Part shown: piece after piece, positions 18,316-28,010 of the stretch
How the letters are laid out: the number at the start of each line of letters is the position of its first letter
How positions within the stretch are numbered: the stretch's first letter is position 1
Origin: Streptococcus parasanguinis
GTDB lineage: Bacteria; Bacillota; Bacilli; Lactobacillales; Streptococcaceae
Reading direction: 5' to 3'
DNA length: 64,000 bases
Assembly: GCF_019929185.1 (NCBI RefSeq)
Contig: NZ_JAHZPC010000008.1
Coordinates: 1-64,000 of the forward strand
Made by a program: the position numbers and the translations under genes
The notes under the pieces: model-generated
The model's input: only the letters and a program-made list of their open reading frames with translations
The model's database searches: none
What the model was told of the DNA's origin: nothing

Positions 18316-19227
18316 TTACAAGATTCCTTTTTCTTTTTGAATCATGAGATCCTTGAGGGAAATCAAGAGGACCGCAAGGAGGATCATAGCCATTCCGATA
18401 AAATCAATGGCAAAGAAATGTTCATTCATAATGATAAAAGAAAAGAAAACTGCTGAAATAGGTTCCATAGCTGCAAGAAGACTTCCTTTAACTGCACCGA
18501 TCAGACTCGTTCCTTTCAAAAAGACAGTATAGGCAAATATGGTCCCAATCACCACCAAGCCAACTAAGCCCATCAGATTGTCCATGCTATATTGGCCATG
18601 AAAGAGTCTTCTTCCTGTGAAGGGAATCATCACAAGTCCTGGAATGAGCATACCGATACCAATCACCAACATACTTCCCCATTTTTGAATTAATTGAATC
18701 GGCAGAATAATGTAGAGGGCATAGGCAAAGGCAGAAACCAGTCCCCAAACTAGTCCTTTAGGAGTGATGGCTAATTGATTTAGTTGACCATGGGTTGCAA
18801 TGAGAAAGGTCCCTGCGATCGCTAAGACCATGGAAATGACCTCAGATACTGTCGGAGCTACTCGGTCCTTAACACAAGAATAGGCCAAAACTACAATGGG
18901 ACAGAGATATTGAAAAACAGTTGCCGTACCTGCATTAGTCGCATCAATCGCTTCTAGATAAGTCAATTGGGTCATTAACAACCCTAAAAAAGCAAATAAG
19001 AGCAAGGGAAGGTAGGACGAGCGGTCTCTTAGAAAGGCCTTTACTTTTTCCTGGTCTGCTAGATAAGCAAGAAGCAGCAGCACAGCCCCTGAAAACACTA
19101 AACGAATCGTTGTCAAACCAATTGCTGTAAATCCATGAGCCAGTAGGTACTGGCCACAGGCTCCTGACAAGCCCCAAGCGATCCCAGCGATCAAGGTCAT
19201 GAGTGTTCCTTTCATCGTCTTTGACAT
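18316..19227 (-). CDS. EamA/DMT-family transporter
   Basis: A 303-residue integral membrane protein with ten predicted spans arranged as two EamA repeats of about 140 residues. The first repeat begins GTLMTLIAGIAWGLSG and the second begins near GLVWGLVSAFAYALY. The drug/metabolite transporter superfamily exports amino acids, nucleotides or drugs. Nothing in the context reveals the substrate. The start has an AGGAGGGG ribosome site. It is a monocistronic unit. Confidence 0.85.
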   Translation of the reverse strand: MSKTMKGTLMTLIAGIAWGLSGACGQYLLAHGFTAIGLTTIRLVFSGAVLLLLAYLADQEKVKAFLRDRSSYLPLLLFAFLGLLMTQLTYLEAIDATNAGTATVFQYLCPIVVLAYSCVKDRVAPTVSEVISMVLAIAGTFLIATHGQLNQLAITPKGLVWGLVSAFAYALYIILPIQLIQKWGSMLVIGIGMLIPGLVMIPFTGRRLFHGQYSMDNLMGLVGLVVIGTIFAYTVFLKGTSLIGAVKGSLLAAMEPISAVFFSFIIMNEHFFAIDFIGMAMILLAVLLISLKDLMIQKEKGIL

Positions 19228-19321
19228 AGTCCCCTCCTAAATCTGTTCCTTACTTTTATTGTATCATAAAAGGCCGAAACGAAACGTTTCAGCCTCATAT
19301 ATTTCATATAAATTTATTCGC

Positions 19322-20365
19322 TTATTCAGGTTGAACCAAGATCTTGATTTGAGATTTATCTTGTGTTAATTCAACAAATCCTTCTTCAACGATATTTTCC
19401 AATTTAATTTTCTTGGTAACCAATTTTTCAGCAGAGAAGTAGCCTTGTTCCATCAATTCCAGCACTTTAGGGAAGATATGACGGTAGGCAATAATTCCTT
19501 TGAGAGATTTTTCTTGGATAGCAAATTCATTTGGATTGATGCTGGCTTCACGTTCCCAGATAGATACGACCATACATTCCCCAGCTTTATGAACAGCTGC
19601 AAGGGCTTGACCTAAAACAACTGGAACTCCAGTAACTTCATAAGAAACATCTGCTCCACCACCTGTTAAACGATGGATGGCTTCGACGATTGTTTCTCCT
19701 TCTTCTGGGCGAACAACGATTGCTCCCAATTCTTCTGCTTTAGCTTGGCGTTCAGGAGACAATTCAACCGCATAGATTTTTGATGCTCCTGCTGCACGAA
19801 GGGCTTCAACGATCAAAAGACCAATTGGGCCTAAACCAAAGATAACGGCTGTATCCCCAGCTTTCAATGCAGATTGACGAACGGCATACACAGCAACAGC
19901 AGCAGGTTCTGTAAGAGCAGCTTGTTCATAGCTCAAGCTATCTGGAATCACATGAACCAAATCTCCATCAAGGACACAATATTTGGCAAAACCACCATCT
20001 GCAGCAAGGCCGACAAAGTTCAAGTTTGGATCAAGGTTATAGTCACCGATTAGGTTATGTTTTGCCAAAATTGGTTCAATCGTCACGCGATCCCCAACTT
20101 TGACACGAGTCACATCACTTCCGACTTCTACAATTTCACCAGAGAATTCATGTCCCAAAGTAACCGGTGCTTTTTGACCAGAATACACATGTTCTTCAGT
20201 TGGGATGAAGATCGGTCCATCCAAATATTCATGCAAGTCCGTACCACAGATCCCTGTGAACTTAACTGCCACTTTTACTTGATGTGGTTGTACTTCAGGT
20301 ACTTCCACTTCTTCGATACGAACGTCTTTTGCTGCATGCCAGCGAGCTGCTTTCATAGTAGCCAT
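19322..20365 (-). CDS. bdhA: Butanediol dehydrogenase, zinc-dependent alcohol dehydrogenase family
   Basis: A 347-residue medium-chain dehydrogenase. The catalytic zinc ligands are Cys40 of GICGTDLHEY and the His/Glu of GHEFSGEIVEVG. The Rossmann motif GLGPIGLL is near residue 175. The structural-zinc cysteine loop of other alcohol dehydrogenases is absent, as in Bacillus BdhA, whose characteristic stretches (YNLDPNLNFVGLAADGGF, SFEQAALTEP-like, VVSIWEREASINPN) are closely matched. It interconverts acetoin and 2,3-butanediol with NADH. Its promoter carries an overlapping catabolite-response site, fitting repression on good sugars. Confidence 0.88.
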   Translation of the reverse strand: MATMKAARWHAAKDVRIEEVEVPEVQPHQVKVAVKFTGICGTDLHEYLDGPIFIPTEEHVYSGQKAPVTLGHEFSGEIVEVGSDVTRVKVGDRVTIEPILAKHNLIGDYNLDPNLNFVGLAADGGFAKYCVLDGDLVHVIPDSLSYEQAALTEPAAVAVYAVRQSALKAGDTAVIFGLGPIGLLIVEALRAAGASKIYAVELSPERQAKAEELGAIVVRPEEGETIVEAIHRLTGGGADVSYEVTGVPVVLGQALAAVHKAGECMVVSIWEREASINPNEFAIQEKSLKGIIAYRHIFPKVLELMEQGYFSAEKLVTKKIKLENIVEEGFVELTQDKSQIKILVQPE

Positions 20366-20424
20366 ATGATGATCTCCTTGTTTTCACCTTTTTTGTTTTC
20401 TTTTCAGGAAACTTTATATTTAAA

Positions 20425-20453
20425 ATTGTAAACGTTTTCCTTTTGTTTGTCAA
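20425..20453 (-). promoter_or_regulatory. bdhA promoter
   Basis: On the minus strand TTGACA (20448-20453) and TACAAT (20425-20430) are 17 bp apart, a near-consensus sigma-A promoter. Confidence 0.85.
20427..20440 (-). promoter_or_regulatory. Catabolite-response element (CcpA site) over the bdhA promoter
   Basis: On the minus strand GGAAAACGTTTACA differs from the cre core TGAAAnCGnTTnCA at one position. It spans the -10 and spacer, where CcpA binding would block transcription. Confidence 0.75.
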
Positions 20454-20471
20454 GGAAAAACTGAAGATGAA

Positions 20472-20495
20472 AAAGAGCAGCCATTTGACTGCTCC
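20472..20495 (-). terminator. Terminator after the small membrane protein gene
   Basis: On the minus strand GAGCAGTCAAATGGCTGCTC is a hairpin followed by TTTTTC, directly after the stop codon of the gene at 20499. Confidence 0.85.
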
Positions 20496-20498
20496 TTC

Positions 20499-20882
20499 TT
20501 ATTTCTTCTTGATTCGTGAATTTTCAATTCTCCAGCCTACCATCCAACCAAGGACGAGGAGATAATTTTCAAGCGCACCGATCCCATTGACTGGCAAATG
20601 ATAGTTGAGATAAGCAAATAAATGATTCGTCCCAATTCCAATCCCACCTAGGATCAAAGCCAATAGAACCGTCCGAAGGTAAAACCAATCGTATTTGAGA
20701 TTGACAGCAATGAGAATCACAAGAACTGCCACATTCCAAATCCCAATCTCCCGCTGCCAACCGACAGAAACACCATATCCCGAATGACTTCCCATATAAG
20801 ATGGAAAGAACAGCTGGAAGACAATCGCTCCAGACATGGCGATGATAACCAGGACAAATAAGACTCTTAAAAATTTGTTCAT
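20499..20882 (-). CDS. Small membrane protein of unknown function
   Basis: A 127-residue protein with four predicted membrane spans (about 5-25, 48-62, 70-90 and 105-120). There is a Gly/Ser-rich outer loop (GSHSGYGVSVGW) and a basic C-terminal tail, RIKKK. I do not recognise a named family. The start has a strong GGAGGAG site. It stands alone between bdhA and gatB with its own terminator. Confidence 0.7.
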   Translation of the reverse strand: MNKFLRVLFVLVIIAMSGAIVFQLFFPSYMGSHSGYGVSVGWQREIGIWNVAVLVILIAVNLKYDWFYLRTVLLALILGGIGIGTNHLFAYLNYHLPVNGIGALENYLLVLGWMVGWRIENSRIKKK

Positions 20883-20949
20883 GTAACTCCTCCTAATGCC
20901 AGTTGATATGTAATGGTCTTTCCTATTCTAACACAATTTTATGGATAGT

Positions 20950-20975
20950 AAAAACCAACCTCTCGGCTGGTTCTT
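20950..20975 (-). terminator. Terminator of the gatCAB operon
   Basis: On the minus strand AACCAGCC-GAGA-GGTTGGTT runs into TTTTT, just after gatB. Confidence 0.88.
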
Positions 20976-20981
20976 TATCTA

Positions 20982-22424
20982 TTACTCTTCTTTCAACTTC
21001 GCCAATTCTTGGGCAAGTAACTTGAGGGCTACTTGTGGGTTGGCTTGGCCTTTGGTTGCTTTCATGAGGAATCCTGTGAAGGCCTTGTCCGCGTTCCGTT
21101 TCCCTGATTTAAAGTCGGCTACGGCTGCTTCATTATCTGCGAAGACTTGGTGGATGATAGGGATCAAGACTTCAGGATCTGAAATCTGTACCAAACCAGC
21201 TTTTTCTACGTATTCACGTGCGCCACCACCGTTTTTCGCCAAGTGAACAAAGACTTTCTTGGCAATCTTAGAAGAAATCGTTCCATCTTCGATGATGGCA
21301 ATCATTTCGACCAAATTTTCTGGTGTCAATTGGATTTCTTCCAACGTTTTGCCTTCTGCATTCAAGAATTGTGCCACTTCACCTTGGAGCCAGTTAGAGA
21401 CTTGTTTGGCATCGCCACCAAGGACCACAGCTGCTTCAAAGAAGTCAGAAGTGACTTTCGTCGCTGTCAATTGGTTGGCATCATAGTCAGACAACCCAAG
21501 CTCTGCCACGTAGCGAGCCCGACGGTCTTTTGGAAACTCTGGTAACTCCGTACGCATTTCCTCAATCCACTCATCTGAGATTTCAAACAAGGGAAGATCT
21601 GGTTCTGGGAAGTAACGGTAATCCGCCGCTCCTTCTTTGACACGCATAAGAATGGTACTCTTGTTGGATTCATCGTAACGACGCGTTTCTTGACGAATGA
21701 CACCACCTGAACGCAAGATTTTCGCTTGGCGCTCCACTTCGTATTCAAGACCTTTACGCACGTTTGAGAAAGAGTTCAAGTTTTTCAACTCCGTCTTGGT
21801 ACCAAATTCCTCTTGACCGTATGGGCGAAGGGAAATGTTGGCATCCACCCGCATCGATCCTTCTTCCATCTTGACGTCTGAAATGCCAGTGTATTGGATG
21901 ACTTCTTTGAGAGCTGTCAAATAGGCGTAGGCTTCTTCTGGAGAACGCATATCTGCTTCAGATACGATTTCGATCAATGGAACCCCTTGACGGTTAAGGT
22001 CTACATAAGAGAAACCGTCTGTTCCGTGCGTGTTCTTACCAGCATCTTCTTCCAAGTGGGCCCGTTCAATCCCAATTTTCTTAGTTGAGCCGTCTTCCAA
22101 TTGCACTTCAATCCAACCGTTGTAACCGATTGGCTCGTCAAATTGCGAAATTTGGTAGGCCTTTGGATTATCAGGGTAGAAATAGTTCTTCCGGTCAAAG
22201 TGCATGTGCTGATGGATATCCATATTCAGCGCCAAAGCAGCCTTGATACCAGCATCCACAACACCCTTGTTCAAGACAGGAAGCACCCCTGGGAAAGACC
22301 AGTCAATCACATTGGTATTGGCATTTTGCTCGTTCCCAAAGTGAGCAGAGGTTGGTGAGAAAATTTTTGAGTTTGTATTCAATTCAACGTGGACTTCAAG
22401 TCCGATGACTGTTTCAAAGTTCAT
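20982..22424 (-). CDS. gatB: Aspartyl/glutamyl-tRNA amidotransferase subunit B
   Basis: A 480-residue subunit of the GatCAB enzyme, which converts misacylated Glu-tRNAGln to Gln-tRNAGln. The N-terminus ([23 protein letters not shown]) and the [14 protein letters not shown] patch are diagnostic. The C-terminal helical YqeY-like tRNA-binding domain ends with LLAQELAKL. It overlaps gatA by one base. GatB binds tRNA and activates the glutamyl group. Confidence 0.97.
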   Translation of the reverse strand: MNFETVIGLEVHVELNTNSKIFSPTSAHFGNEQNANTNVIDWSFPGVLPVLNKGVVDAGIKAALALNMDIHQHMHFDRKNYFYPDNPKAYQISQFDEPIGYNGWIEVQLEDGSTKKIGIERAHLEEDAGKNTHGTDGFSYVDLNRQGVPLIEIVSEADMRSPEEAYAYLTALKEVIQYTGISDVKMEEGSMRVDANISLRPYGQEEFGTKTELKNLNSFSNVRKGLEYEVERQAKILRSGGVIRQETRRYDESNKSTILMRVKEGAADYRYFPEPDLPLFEISDEWIEEMRTELPEFPKDRRARYVAELGLSDYDANQLTATKVTSDFFEAAVVLGGDAKQVSNWLQGEVAQFLNAEGKTLEEIQLTPENLVEMIAIIEDGTISSKIAKKVFVHLAKNGGGAREYVEKAGLVQISDPEVLIPIIHQVFADNEAAVADFKSGKRNADKAFTGFLMKATKGQANPQVALKLLAQELAKLKEE

Positions 22425-23890
22425 TAATTGTCACCTCCGAAAATAAGGGGTTGTTGCTTGTGGTAATCCGTCGTAGCTTCAAAGGCAGCTGCAGCTTGGT
22501 AGATAGTTTCTTCAGAATACTTAGGACCAATCAACTGCAAACCAACTGGAAGACCTTGCGCAAAACCTGCAGGAATCGAAATTCCTGGAAGACCTGCCAA
22601 GTTGACTGGAATGGTCAAGAGGTCAGCCAAGTACATGGCAACCGGATCATGGTTGAGCGAATCCAAATCAAAGGCTACACTTGGAGCTGTTGGTCCAAGG
22701 ATGAGGTCGTAATCCGCAAAGACTTTTTCGAAGTCTTGGATAATAAGGCTACGAACTTGACCAGCTTTCTTGTAGTAAGCATCGTAGTAACCAGATGACA
22801 AACTAAAGGTACCCAGCATGATCCGGCGTTTAACCTCATCACCAAAGCCTTGGCTACGAGTGTTCACATAGATGTCATCCAAGTTCTTGGCATCTTCCGC
22901 ACGGAAACCATAGCGAATCCCATCGAAACGTTGCAAGTTTGAAGATGCTTCAGATGAAGCGATGATGTAGTAAACGGCAACCCCATATTTAGAGTGTGGA
23001 AGGCTAACTTCTTCGACAGTTGCTCCCAATTTTTCAAAGTGTTTGGCCGCATTAAGGATGGTTTCTTTGACTTCTGGGTCGATCCCTTCCCCAAGATATT
23101 CCTTCGGAAGGGCAATCTTCATGCCTTTAATGTCTTGCCCAATTTTAGAAGTAAAGTCTGCTACACGAACAGGTGCAGAAGTTGAATCCTTGGCATCTTC
23201 ACTGGCAATGACATTGAGCAATTGGGCATTTTCCTTAACCGTTGGTGCAAACGGTCCGATTTGGTCAAGCGAGCTACCAAAAGCAATGAGACCAAAACGG
23301 GAAACTGTTCCATAAGTTGGTTTGAGACCAACAATCCCGTTAAAAGCAGCCGGCTGGCGGATAGAACCACCTGTATCTGAACCAAGGGACAAACGGACTT
23401 GACCTGAAGCGACAGAAGCTGCTGAACCACTAGAAGATCCACCAGGCACCTTGCTGTGGTCCCAAGCATTCTTGGTTGGCCCATAGTAAGAAGTCTCACC
23501 AGATCCACCCATGGCAAATTCATCCATGTTGGTCTTCCCGATGACAATCATATCTTTTGCTTTGGCATTGGCAACAGCTGTCGCATCAAAGATTGGCTCG
23601 TAGTTATAGAGCATTTTTGATGCTGCAGTGGTCAAGATGCCATCTGTTGAGATATTGTCTTTGACTGCGAGTGGAATCCCTGACAAGAGGTTGTCTGCAT
23701 CGATTCCTTTTTCATCAATGGCCTTAGCTTGCGCAAGGGCAGCTTCTTCGGCCACCGTTACAAAGGCATTAACCGCTTCTTCACGCGCCTTGATATCATC
23801 AAGCGTCGCTTGTGTCAATTCGGTTGCTGAAATTTCCTTAGAGACAAGGAGGTCGTGCAACTCTTCAATGGTTTTATGGTTGAATGACAT
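22424..23890 (-). CDS. gatA: Aspartyl/glutamyl-tRNA amidotransferase subunit A
   Basis: A 488-residue amidase-signature protein, which releases ammonia from glutamine for GatB. The catalytic Lys is in [10 protein letters not shown] (about residue 76). The Ser-cisSer-Ser region is in [15 protein letters not shown] and [13 protein letters not shown] (about 150-180). It sits between gatC and gatB with one-base overlaps on both sides. Confidence 0.97.
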   Translation of the reverse strand: MSFNHKTIEELHDLLVSKEISATELTQATLDDIKAREEAVNAFVTVAEEAALAQAKAIDEKGIDADNLLSGIPLAVKDNISTDGILTTAASKMLYNYEPIFDATAVANAKAKDMIVIGKTNMDEFAMGGSGETSYYGPTKNAWDHSKVPGGSSSGSAASVASGQVRLSLGSDTGGSIRQPAAFNGIVGLKPTYGTVSRFGLIAFGSSLDQIGPFAPTVKENAQLLNVIASEDAKDSTSAPVRVADFTSKIGQDIKGMKIALPKEYLGEGIDPEVKETILNAAKHFEKLGATVEEVSLPHSKYGVAVYYIIASSEASSNLQRFDGIRYGFRAEDAKNLDDIYVNTRSQGFGDEVKRRIMLGTFSLSSGYYDAYYKKAGQVRSLIIQDFEKVFADYDLILGPTAPSVAFDLDSLNHDPVAMYLADLLTIPVNLAGLPGISIPAGFAQGLPVGLQLIGPKYSEETIYQAAAAFEATTDYHKQQPLIFGGDN

Positions 23891-24192
23891 TAGGCATCTC
23901 CTCCATCTTCTAGGATAGCTGGTACCTTGATGTAATAGTTATCTTTTTCAGGTACATTTTTAAACAAGCGGTCACGGTCCGTCCCTTTTTCAGCAACATC
24001 CGGACGCAATACGGTCTTGCGATCCGCCATGGTTGTTGTTGGGGCAACACCTGTTGTGTCCACTTCTTCCAACAATTCCACCATGTCGACAATTTTCGAT
24101 AAGGTTGTCGCAAACTCAGCTGTCTCTTCTGGAGAGAATTTCAATTTTGAAAGATTGGCAACGTGGGTTACCTCTTCTTGCGTAATTTTCAT
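23890..24192 (-). CDS. gatC: Aspartyl/glutamyl-tRNA amidotransferase subunit C
   Basis: A 100-residue subunit that wraps around GatA and stabilises the complex. It begins [21 protein letters not shown] use the ATG at 24192, preceded by AAAGGAAG, rather than the frame start at 24225, which adds eleven unusual residues. The C-terminal [19 protein letters not shown] is the family's conserved end. First gene of the gatCAB operon. Confidence 0.95.
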   Translation of the reverse strand: MKITQEEVTHVANLSKLKFSPEETAEFATTLSKIVDMVELLEEVDTTGVAPTTTMADRKTVLRPDVAEKGTDRDRLFKNVPEKDNYYIKVPAILEDGGDA

Positions 24193-24265
24193 CTTGCTTC
24201 CTTTCGTGAAATGATGATTTTTCAATACCCTCTATTTTACCATAATTTAGCCCAATTTGCTTGCC

Positions 24266-24306
24266 TTAGAAAAAATCTGTAGGACTTTTTTGTCGCTACA
24301 GATTCT
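24266..24306 (-). terminator. Terminator of the glycosyltransferase cluster
   Basis: On the minus strand AATCTGTAG pairs with CTACAGATT and is followed by TTTTTTC, right after the GtfA-like gene. Confidence 0.85.
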
Positions 24307-24310
24307 TCAT

Positions 24311-25804
24311 TTATATTTCTTTTCCGCCGAATTGCCCCATCTCCATCAGAGTCTCTTTCCAGACTTCCTGGACGTTAGAATCGAGGTAAGAAGAGGCCAA
24401 GTCATAAGAAGCCTGATGAAATGGGGCGAGGTCGCTTTCAAAGAGCTGGACCAGCTTGTCCGCCAACTCTTTCACCAGCTCTTCTTCTGGCACTGTCTCG
24501 CTATAAGGTACCAAAAAGCCATTTTCACCCTCTTTTATAAAAGTCGGATTGCCATAACGGGCATCAAAGCCCAGCAAGGCCAAACCTGCTCCAGCCGCCT
24601 CCATCAAAGTCAAACCAAAGGTCTCCCACTGAGAAGTGGTGAGGTAGGCTTGGTAGCAAGGATAGATCTGCTGAAGATCCGCATGACCGCGTAGGTGAAT
24701 ATAATCTTGTGCTGCAAGCTCCTGAATCAGGTGGCGCAAGTTGTCCGCTTCTCCACCCTTCCCATAAATATCAAACTGAAGGGCTGGGAGTTGTTCATGA
24801 GCTTTGGCCACTACTCGAATGGCCAAATCGATGCGTTTTCTTGGATCCAAACGGGAAGCTGTGAGCACACTAAAGTGAGGCCGATCTCCTTGTGGTTCCG
24901 TCAATGTTTCCAAATGCCCTACTGGAATGCTATAGATTGGAATTCCTTGGCATCCTTGTTTAGCAAGTGTCTGCTCCAAGACTTCTTTTTGAAGATCCGT
25001 TGCCGTGATAAAATAATCGAAGCGTTTGGCATACTTGAACACATAATAATATTCATAATTGAGATGGCCATTTTCAAATTCATGCTCCGAATGAAACACC
25101 ATAGCGAGCTTTGAAGGAGCAGCTTTCTCCAACAAAGGACGGGCAAAATCCATGCGCGAAGCCCGATCAAGCAAAATCAGATCTTCTTCTTTTAGCGACA
25201 GCTGCGACAAAAAACGTCTCATCACTTCTGTATGGTTGGTTAAAATCTCAGGCCCCAGTTTATAGAGCCAGCTTCCACCGAACCTCGATTCTTCAAAAGC
25301 GATAGTCCCATCTTGATGGTGATAGGTCCGTCTGACAACACTACCATACTGAAAATACTCTGTGACAAGTTTACAAGCTCCATAATACTCTCGCTTGATC
25401 CTATTTCCAGCCAAAAGATAGTCTACATAGCGGACACAGTTTGGATGATAGGGATCCAGATGAAAGGTCAGGGCGTTTCCATCCGCAAATTGGTAGCGAA
25501 TGACTCTTTCCGTTTTTTCAACAACATCCAGACGCGTCAGTTGAAACTCCATTTGCAAGGCCCCTACCGACTTTTGAGGGACCGTAGTCTGTTGATCCGT
25601 AAAAGCTAAATGGGCAAAAAGCAGTTCCTCATCCCGGTGCCCCAATGAGAGGTAATAGGCCAATTTTTCTGGAGTGGGCCAAGTGGTAAAGACAAACTTC
25701 GCTGCCACTCCCAGACCCCGGAGCATCTTTGCCCGAGAGGCCTGTGCAACATCGACCCCATTGGGTTCAAATCCCACTAATAGATTAAAGGTATAAATGG
25801 TCAT
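24311..25804 (-). CDS. GtfA-like glycosyltransferase (GT4, accessory Sec/SRRP type)
   Basis: A 497-residue protein resembling GtfA/Gtf1, which puts the first GlcNAc on Ser/Thr of serine-rich repeat adhesins. The N-terminus (MTIYTFNLLVGFEPNGVDVAQASRAKMLR) and the extended beta-domain of about 60-170 match that family. The C-terminal half has the GT4 EX7E signature in WETFGLTLMEA, and LDPRKRIDLAIRV in the nucleotide-sugar domain. It overlaps the GtfB-like gene by four bases. No serine-rich adhesin, SecA2 or SecY2 is in the window, so the target protein is unknown; it may act on an adhesin encoded elsewhere. Confidence 0.85.
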   Translation of the reverse strand: MTIYTFNLLVGFEPNGVDVAQASRAKMLRGLGVAAKFVFTTWPTPEKLAYYLSLGHRDEELLFAHLAFTDQQTTVPQKSVGALQMEFQLTRLDVVEKTERVIRYQFADGNALTFHLDPYHPNCVRYVDYLLAGNRIKREYYGACKLVTEYFQYGSVVRRTYHHQDGTIAFEESRFGGSWLYKLGPEILTNHTEVMRRFLSQLSLKEEDLILLDRASRMDFARPLLEKAAPSKLAMVFHSEHEFENGHLNYEYYYVFKYAKRFDYFITATDLQKEVLEQTLAKQGCQGIPIYSIPVGHLETLTEPQGDRPHFSVLTASRLDPRKRIDLAIRVVAKAHEQLPALQFDIYGKGGEADNLRHLIQELAAQDYIHLRGHADLQQIYPCYQAYLTTSQWETFGLTLMEAAGAGLALLGFDARYGNPTFIKEGENGFLVPYSETVPEEELVKELADKLVQLFESDLAPFHQASYDLASSYLDSNVQEVWKETLMEMGQFGGKEI

Positions 25805-27084
25805 GCGGTCCCTCCCTCTAATCGCTTAAACAGCTCTTCCAAAGCTTCTTTTTCAGGTAATTTCAAGATTCGTGCTTGCTCTCTTACCAATTCTTTATAG
25901 GTTTCTGGCTGCTGGAGCAACGTATCTAGTTGCTGTTCCATTTCTTCGACTGTATCTGTGATCGTGCTCAAGTCTTTATAGGCTTCCTGATGCACCGTGC
26001 TCTTCAAACCAAATAAGACTTGCCCATTTTCAAGAGCATGAAGACTACTACTCCATACTTCTTCTCCCTGGTTGCAATCCAGATAAATTGAGCAGCTGGA
26101 TAACAAGTCCTCATATTTGTCCAGCGAAATCCCTGGATAGAGGCGCACATTGGAGCGAGTCGCTAAATCTGTCAATTTTGGACCCATAGCCGTCAAAGCA
26201 GCAATGTGAAAGGTCACTTGTGGGAATTGATGGGCCAGTCTAGATAAACCTTCAACCTCTTGAGAAGCCGTCATGACCAGGGCTTCTGGTTGAAAACTTT
26301 CCTGTTCCACATCTACCAGCCCTGACAAGGCTGTGATTCCGTCTTTTTTCTCTCTCAACAGACCATCTTCTACCAACAAAATCTGACTGACTTGTTCTTT
26401 GATCTCGTCTAGATCATTAGCGTCACTGGCACAGTATGCGAGTCTTTCCTTTGGTTTCTCTTTCACAACATCTAGCAATACCTTATCCATCAAAAGAATA
26501 GCTTCATCTTCCGGCAAGACTTGTTCTAGGACAGCTCTTTGCAGCTCTTTCTTATTGGCATACAGGCGATCCCGTCCCTTAGGAGTTTGAAGCAAAAAGG
26601 TTCCTTGTGAGACAAAGTGAAGCAAGACTTCTTCTTGTTGACGGTTCAAATAGATGTCTAAATATGGTTGGCCAGCTTCCGTAAGGAGACTCTGTTTGCT
26701 TCTCCAGCCATAGCGGTTGTAGACATCAATGGATACGATCTCTTCTCCCTGACCAAACCATTCCACTCTGTCAACTGTTCGAGACAAGATATCCTCTCGC
26801 AAAACCACGTTGGCACGACGTTCCTCCCCATCAAAAAGATAGGTCGTGATCCCTAGTGTCCAACATTCCCATAATTCTGGAACTGCTAGATTATTGAAAA
26901 ATAAAGGTTTTCCAATTTTTGATACTGGGTCTTTTTGGGTAAAAAAGGTCGCAAGACTCTCTGTCTGTTGGTCCAAATCTGTTTCCAGATTAGTCACAAA
27001 TACCCGGTAGGGCTGGCCAAGTTTGTCCAAGTATTTTTGCAAACGATCCAGCTCTCTGGTCTGCTCTGATGCAATAATGAACAT
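25801..27084 (-). CDS. GtfB-like glycosylation partner (accessory Sec/SRRP type)
   Basis: A 427-residue protein resembling GtfB/Gtf2, the non-catalytic partner that binds the acceptor polypeptide and enables GtfA. It starts MFIIASEQTRELDRLQKYL and ends with a segment (SIYLDCNQGEEVWSSSLHALENGQVLFGLKSTVHQ) of the type shared by these proteins. No EX7E catalytic motif is seen, as expected. It overlaps the GtfA-like gene by four bases, so both are made together. It has ordinary length for GtfB. Confidence 0.82.
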   Translation of the reverse strand: MFIIASEQTRELDRLQKYLDKLGQPYRVFVTNLETDLDQQTESLATFFTQKDPVSKIGKPLFFNNLAVPELWECWTLGITTYLFDGEERRANVVLREDILSRTVDRVEWFGQGEEIVSIDVYNRYGWRSKQSLLTEAGQPYLDIYLNRQQEEVLLHFVSQGTFLLQTPKGRDRLYANKKELQRAVLEQVLPEDEAILLMDKVLLDVVKEKPKERLAYCASDANDLDEIKEQVSQILLVEDGLLREKKDGITALSGLVDVEQESFQPEALVMTASQEVEGLSRLAHQFPQVTFHIAALTAMGPKLTDLATRSNVRLYPGISLDKYEDLLSSCSIYLDCNQGEEVWSSSLHALENGQVLFGLKSTVHQEAYKDLSTITDTVEEMEQQLDTLLQQPETYKELVREQARILKLPEKEALEELFKRLEGGTA

Positions 27085-27110
27085 GCTGATCCTTTCTCAT
27101 CAATAAGGGG

Positions 27111-28010
27111 TTAGTCTATCGTTTCAATAAAACGGAGGTTGGTCACCACGCGCTCATAGGTTTCTGACCCTTGCAAGCCTGCTTCCTCTAATTTTTCAAG
27201 GGCCCGTTTCAAGCGCGTTTTATAGATATAACGATGCCAGGTCAAATCATAGCCCAACATCCCCAGTAGAGCCAACTTCTCCTGCTTAGCTTCCATCTCA
27301 TCGACGACTCGCTTTTCTGTCCACACCTGGGACAGAGTATCTGAGCGGCCCACACGATACCAATAAATACATTTCTCTGTATGAATCACCCGATTGGCTT
27401 TTAAGAAGAGTTTGTACATCAGGAAGTTATCCTCGACATTTTTTCCAACCGGAAAACGAAGCCCTTCAAATAAGCTACGCTTATAGAGCTTCATCATGGC
27501 ACAAGCCCAGGCCATATCTCTGGTCTCCTGGATGGCATCGTGGTCCATGATCTCTCTCCCCTCATAAAGGGTCTCTGAATAATCGTCGTCCGTTACCTTG
27601 ATCAAGTATTTGCTACTACTGTCATCATAGAGGTTATAGTTGGCTACGGAAACATCCGCATTATACTTTTGAAGTTGGCGATAGAGCACTTCTACATAGT
27701 CCTCCGTCACCCAGTCATCTGGATCAATAAAGGTGATGTAATCACCAGTCGCTAGCTCAATCCCTGTATTCCGAGCAGCAGATAAGCCCCCATTTTCTTG
27801 GCGAACGTAGCGGATGCGCGCATCCTTCCTAAAAAATTCTTTACAGATCTCTTCTGATTGGTCTGGCGAACCATCATTGACCAGGATAATTTCAAGGTGA
27901 GGGTAAGTCTGATGGACAACCGTTTCCAAACATTGTCTCAAATAAGCTTCTACATTATAGATGGGAATGATGATACTCACTACTTCATTTGTTTCCATGC
28001 TTCTTCTCAT
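27111..28010 (-). CDS. GT2-family glycosyltransferase
   Basis: A 299-residue family 2 glycosyltransferase with the GT-A fold. Diagnostic motifs are VSIIIPIYNVEAYLRQCLET at the N-terminus, VNDGSPDQS around 45, and the metal-binding DPDD around 97-100 in FIDPDDWVTEDY. It probably extends an O-glycan with a UDP-hexose. The start at 28010 overlaps the GT8 gene by 26 bases; the ATG four codons later (27998) is equally possible. It lies between a GT8 protein and the GtfB-like gene and is likely part of one operon. Confidence 0.88.
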   Translation of the reverse strand: MRRSMETNEVVSIIIPIYNVEAYLRQCLETVVHQTYPHLEIILVNDGSPDQSEEICKEFFRKDARIRYVRQENGGLSAARNTGIELATGDYITFIDPDDWVTEDYVEVLYRQLQKYNADVSVANYNLYDDSSSKYLIKVTDDDYSETLYEGREIMDHDAIQETRDMAWACAMMKLYKRSLFEGLRFPVGKNVEDNFLMYKLFLKANRVIHTEKCIYWYRVGRSDTLSQVWTEKRVVDEMEAKQEKLALLGMLGYDLTWHRYIYKTRLKRALEKLEEAGLQGSETYERVVTNLRFIETID

